Below the pieces are notes generated by a model. The model did no database searches and had not been told where the DNA came from. It was given only the letters and a program-made list of their open reading frames with translations. DNA of 64,000 nucleotides from Dichotomocladium elegans (Eukaryota > Mucoromycota > Mucoromycetes > Mucorales > Lichtheimiaceae). The position numbers were made by a program, and so were the translations under genes. The stretch covers positions 682,001 to 746,000 of the forward strand of contig JAIXMN010000014.1 in assembly GCA_025716815.1 (NCBI GenBank). Direction: 5' to 3'. Shown here piece after piece: positions 59,945 through 64,000 of the stretch; position 1 is the stretch's first letter, and each line of letters opens with the position of its first letter.

Positions 59945-61796
59945 TCAGAGCTCATCACCTCCGTGGTTTCTTTTGCGGGGTAATATCTTTGGCGATTCCA
60001 TACAGCGTGGTATCGGACAGGGAGAAGCGCTTTTACTTGTGGAAGGCATCTTTATCGTGTCATCGCCTTCCACCAATTCCACTACCGTTGCCATCAAGGT
60101 CCTCATTTGCCAAATCAGGGCGAGAAGTGGGATGAACTTTTTGGCAAACTCGGTCGGAGACGTCGGGAAATCGTACGGACCCACTTTTGTTACACGGCAC
60201 ACTTTGCCGGCAGGCGAATCAAGGATGAACGCAGTAAGGTTGAGTCCTGAACTCTATTAGCATGCATCGAAAACATACGAATTATCTATAGCTGAGATGA
60301 GGAACCCGCCAACCTTGATGTCCCTGATCAATGCAGGCACTTCCGTTACCAAGCCAAGAAACATATCCTTCAGGATCCGAGGAAGGTTTATTGTGCCCTC
60401 TACAATGGGCTTTGTGCTCGTCATGTCCGTGAACAGGCCTGCCTCCGCACATCCGTACTCACGAGTACCGGACGAGAAACGAAGGTCCACTTTTGTCCCC
60501 ACTTTTCTTCTTTGCAACTGGCCACTAGGGTCACAAAGAGATCCTCTGCGGGCGTTCTTCCTTTGGGCCGAGGCAAGACTCCCCTTTTCACCGCTATTAC
60601 GACTGGTCAAACACTCATAGCCTTACTCCGTGAAGGCTGGGCCTACCTTTCAACTTTCAGTCGTGAGCCATCGAAGCTCTTCTCGATAAAGTTCCAAACT
60701 CGGTGGATCAAATCACTCTCGGAGCGATTGTCGAATGGGAAGTGGTTAAAGACGAACAGATCGGTGGCCTCCACAATTGCTTTGCGGGCTAGGTAGAGGA
60801 CAGGTTCCTCAATGGGATCAAAGTCTACCTCCCGGCGACGACACAGCAGACTCTTTAAATCTTTCTAAATAAGTAGTACTATTTAGATCACATGCAATCA
60901 TGGCGTAATGAAACGCAATCAATTTACCTTTCCTCGGTATGAAAAAATATAATCCTCGAGCTCCTTCGGGAGCTCTGGGAGCTCTGGTCGTCGAAATGCC
61001 TTGATTTCTTCCAGTTCTCCCGCAGAGAAGTAGTCTAGCCACGCTTCATCGTCGGGGTCAATAATCAATGAATGTGCCAGGCTATAAAGCGCAAATCAAA
61101 CGTCTAACTAAAATGTCGCTGCTTTGCTTTACGAACTTACTGGTGATTTTCGTATTTAGTAGCAAGTGCACTCATCCCATCCTCCACGTATTTTTCGTCA
61201 TCACCTTTCAGGCACCATTTGTCGTGATCCTTTATAGCATCGTATGTCTCGCATACAGACTTCTTAAGCTCATCGGTCAGCTTTGGGATAGTAGAGGTAG
61301 TGCTTCTGCTGCTGCTGCTGGTAGTGGTCGTGGAAGCGGCAGAGGAAGATGAGGCAGCGATTGCAGCTTCAATTTGAGACAAGTGTTCTTTTGCTGCGGA
61401 CTTGACATGTTTCCAGCTTGCAGACCTGTCGTTCTCCTGGACCAATATATAAATAACGATGATGACCGTGTATACGTCTGAACCATACTAGAGGTATTCC
61501 AGCAAGGGCAGCACATCCGATAATTCTTTTCTTCCATATCGCAATATGCGTGTCGAGATGAATGCTGTGATTTATGGTACTGGCTATTATCTCTTGCAAA
61601 TCGTCAACAACAGCTTGGAGAGATACCGGTCCCCTCTTCTCGAAAGCTTGTAATACTGGTATGATAACTAAGGAAATTCCCATGAGCGCAATTGCATGCT
61701 TTTCCAGTGCGTGCATTATTTACCTTCTTTCAACTTTATGTTGTTCCCATTTGACGACATGGTGTCGCATAGGTGATTACGGATTGAAGGATCCAT
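59945..61796 (-). CDS. Uncharacterised fungal protein, 3' end possibly disrupted
   Basis: Minus-strand exons begin MDPSIRNHLCDTMSSNGNN (61796-61724) and continue VIIPVLQAFEKRGPVSLQAV, IHLDTHIAIWKKRIIG, and ENDRSASWKHVKSAAKEHL with a Ser/Thr-rich linker. Then come DKWCLKGDDEKYVEDGM, LIIDPDDEAWLDYFSAGELE, VDFDPIEEPVLYLARKAIVE, LFVFNHFPFDNRSESDLIH and NSGEKGSLASAQRKNARRGS, then EYGCAEAGL and IRDIKVGGFLI. The last block (60241-59945) reads LNLTAFILDSPAGKVCRVTK. From memory this resembles a lineage-specific multi-copy family of Mucoromycota with no known function. No workable intron joins VGGFLISAIDNS to LNLTAFILDS: the only GT-AG candidates are 25-32 bases and shift the frame. The end may be broken. 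Confidence 0.5.
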
Positions 61797-64000
61797 GACG
61801 CCGCGTTATAACCAGATCCATTTCCACAGTCTTTTTCCCTCTATTTTTCTCCCACTGGGTTTTTATGAGGTTTACCGACGTGAGGATGGTCTGAAAGGAA
61901 CAAGGACATATAACGTATGATAGAGGTCACCGATACACACACAAGCACCTTATCTGTAATAGTGCTACCATCTCCGAGTACCCGTGTAAGACGGAGTAGC
62001 CAGTTGACCTAATTAGGACCTCTGCCATAAATCATATAAATAGTAGATAAATGTGTGGCGATGGAGGATCTTAATTCCGATTTCATTCGAATAAAAGACA
62101 TCCACGAGTCTCATCGTATTCTAACTGTCCAACTTAAAAAACAACTAAAACACCACACATGGTGGTTGAATGGAATAATGAAATATGGCTTACCAGCTGT
62201 TTAAGGTCTATTGCCATCAGTTTATAACCCAGCTACAACTACGGGAATCACGTGGATTATTGGGTTCCTCCGCTTTTCTAGGACAATTGTTCGTCAACAG
62301 AAAGCGTCAACCCTCCTACTTGCTCTTCAACTTACCCCGAAAGCAGCTAGGTGTACCATTGAAGTAACAACCGTGAGACTGGGAATTGGATGTGTCGGAT
62401 GAAGGAACGAGGAGGAAGGGCGACGAACCACCGGCAACACAAGCAGCAGAAGCCGACAGCACGTCGACGAAGCCAGGGTGGGGGACGTGCGCGGGAGCAG
62501 CCAAATCGCGGTCCACCCAAAGCTTCACCTTCTCTCCCGCGGCACTAGTTAGGATCCGGATTATTGCAAAATAGAACAAGTCAAGATGATAGCGCTGTAC
62601 ATGCCTGTTATTTAAAATAAAATCAACTTGGAAATAATCACGCGAGTGATTGATCGACTTGGTAAAAGCAAGCGAATCGATACTCAAAAGAGCAGACAAG
62701 CAAAGACAGAATTCTTTTATATGATTCAAAAACAAACAGACACAAAAAAGCTACCTTTTTAGAAGAGAAAAGGAAGTCATGTGTTTAAATGTTGGGGTGA
62801 TCTGAGTTTATCTATGGGTCGCGGACGGACAAGGACCAAAGAAGTGTAGCGCGCTGTAAGAGCGGAAACGGACGATGGAGCAAGACGAGAGATCAGCAGA
62901 TAGGCATGGACTGAGAACGGATTGGCAATGATAGTGCAGGTAACCGAGTAGGAAAAGGATTAGTAAACTACTCTAAAAACCATTGCTAACACTACTGACC
63001 AGAAATGTGCCCGACAAAAAAAGATCAAGACAGGACAAGACAAAGGTCGAAGGATAAGACAAGAACAACACTGTGGGTTTGACTTTTAACACTTCCCGCC
63101 ACACAGCATACATCGAGTTAGATAATCGCCAGAATAGGCAGAGCTGGAGGGACCAATACAAGAGAGAGAAAGCGAGCAAGATGGAGGGAGGGAGGAAGGA
63201 AGGGAGGACTAAAACCTGACTCGATCTCCTCGAATTACGAATATACGCGTTTAGCCTACGGCCTCCGCCAAACGAATCATTATCGTTCGTTGTTGGTGAA
63301 GTTCAGGGATTGTGTCTTCAGCAGTTGAACGTTCTTGGCTGCCCAAAGTCAAGGTTGCGAAATCATTGTTTGTTTGATTAACTGGAGAGTCTGTAAAATG
63401 TGTGGAAGACTTCCTGTAAAATACAAAATCTATGAGACATCGCATCATTGATTGTGCCTCCAGCTTGGTCTGCTCTGTAGATCCGAGAGTTCGTGGTTTG
63501 ATGCGCTTATGGCCAATTGGACAAAGATGATGCGATATTTATGGAGGGAATATACTTGCTAACCCTTTGAGCTCGAATTAATTTGGTGGTATTGCGGTTT
63601 TGCGAAGAAGACTATCAATGACTTCAGGGGAAAGCATGGGATGTTTTACTCGAGAAGGAACCTGGTGATATTTTATGTATGCGCTGGCCCACTCGCTTTT
63701 CTGTCAGGGCGACTATCACTAAGTGAAGAGACTCGTCGACAGCTGCTGAGTCCCTTTTATCCAGGTCGATCTGCTCGCTCAATGATCAATGGTAACATGA
63801 AGCCACATACCCTTAGAAGCCAACATAGCTTTGCTGCTAAATCTCCCTGGTTCAGTCCAGCATTGGATATTTATATCTGCAATATTGTTAGGACGAATAT
63901 AACCATCACGTAGTGCTTTGAGAATATCTGATATAGGCAGAAAGAGTAAATGGATTGGTGGTTTTCATATGGGTCTATTATTGCAGAGCGGTAACTCTCA
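61797..64000. other. Gene-poor end of window
   Basis: About 2.2 kb with no supported gene. A minus-strand frame at 62316-62735 is GC-richer than its surroundings and has a protein-like stretch (VKLWVDRDLAAPAHVPHPGF), but no start or splice could be settled. A GGGA/GGAA repeat lies at 63181-63209. A + strand frame at 63641-63913 has no family resemblance. Confidence 0.45.

Noticed and set aside
1..64000. tRNA, rRNA and CRISPR signals
   Set aside because: B-box-like GGTTCGA sequences lie in coding exons or lack an A box and stem; no regularly spaced repeats were found.

Overview
The window is nuclear DNA from a filamentous fungus, most likely an early-diverging one (Mucoromycota, probably Mucorales). 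Genes are dense and on both strands. Most are split by short GT-AG introns (about 50-110 bases) with good splice consensus. The gene content fits that lineage: a GT41 O-GlcNAc transferase, an HSPA12-like Hsp70, a KNL1 kinetochore scaffold with MELT-like repeats, a P450 of the FGLGRHxCPG type, and an SRF-type MADS-box factor with poly-Gln and poly-Ala tracts. The placement is a judgement from protein resemblance, with no database search behind it. No bacterial features, CRISPR array, rRNA or convincing tRNA gene were seen.

Layout. 0-7 kb: HSPA12-like Hsp70 (+), then a 1479-residue O-GlcNAc transferase (-). 8-15 kb: a Ser-rich nuclear-type protein (+), a short-chain dehydrogenase (+), Cdc123 (+), signal peptidase subunit 1 hidden in four small exons (-), and a P450 (-). 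15-19 kb: a RecQ1-type helicase (+) sharing a promoter region with the P450, and Rad6/Ubc2 (-). 19-25 kb: a SET-like protein (+), an F-box/DUSP protein (+), a BTB protein (-). 25-30 kb: a low-complexity RS/Gly/His protein (-) and VTC4 polyphosphate polymerase (-). 29.7-32.9 kb is AT-rich and gene-poor. 33-42 kb: a disordered protein (+), KNL1 (+), and the MADS factor (+). 42-49 kb: an MFS transporter (-), a broken-looking unknown locus (+), a Mediator-like subunit (-), and a complex I 21-kDa subunit (+). 49-64 kb: Spo11 (+), a BED-finger/hAT-derived gene (+), Aquarius intron-binding helicase (-), an uncharacterised locus with a damaged 3' end (-), then a gene-poor end.

The genes do not form an obvious cluster or pathway. 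Several are chromosome-biology genes (RecQ, Rad6, KNL1, Spo11), but their spacing looks ordinary. Spo11 with all catalytic motifs intact implies meiotic ability. The points most worth following are: the O-GlcNAc transferase; a protein joining an F-box, a zinc-finger-like module and a DUSP domain; a Trp-to-Gln change in the RecQ aromatic loop; tiny exons of 12 and 15 bases in Rad6 and Spo11; two GC-AG introns; a hAT/BED domestication candidate; and the KNL1 scaffold in a lineage reported to have lost CENP-A.

Exon coordinates were worked out by hand from splice consensus, reading frame and family resemblance. Those given base by base close in frame over the whole gene. For KNL1, the MFS transporter and Aquarius only the outer limits and main blocks are given.
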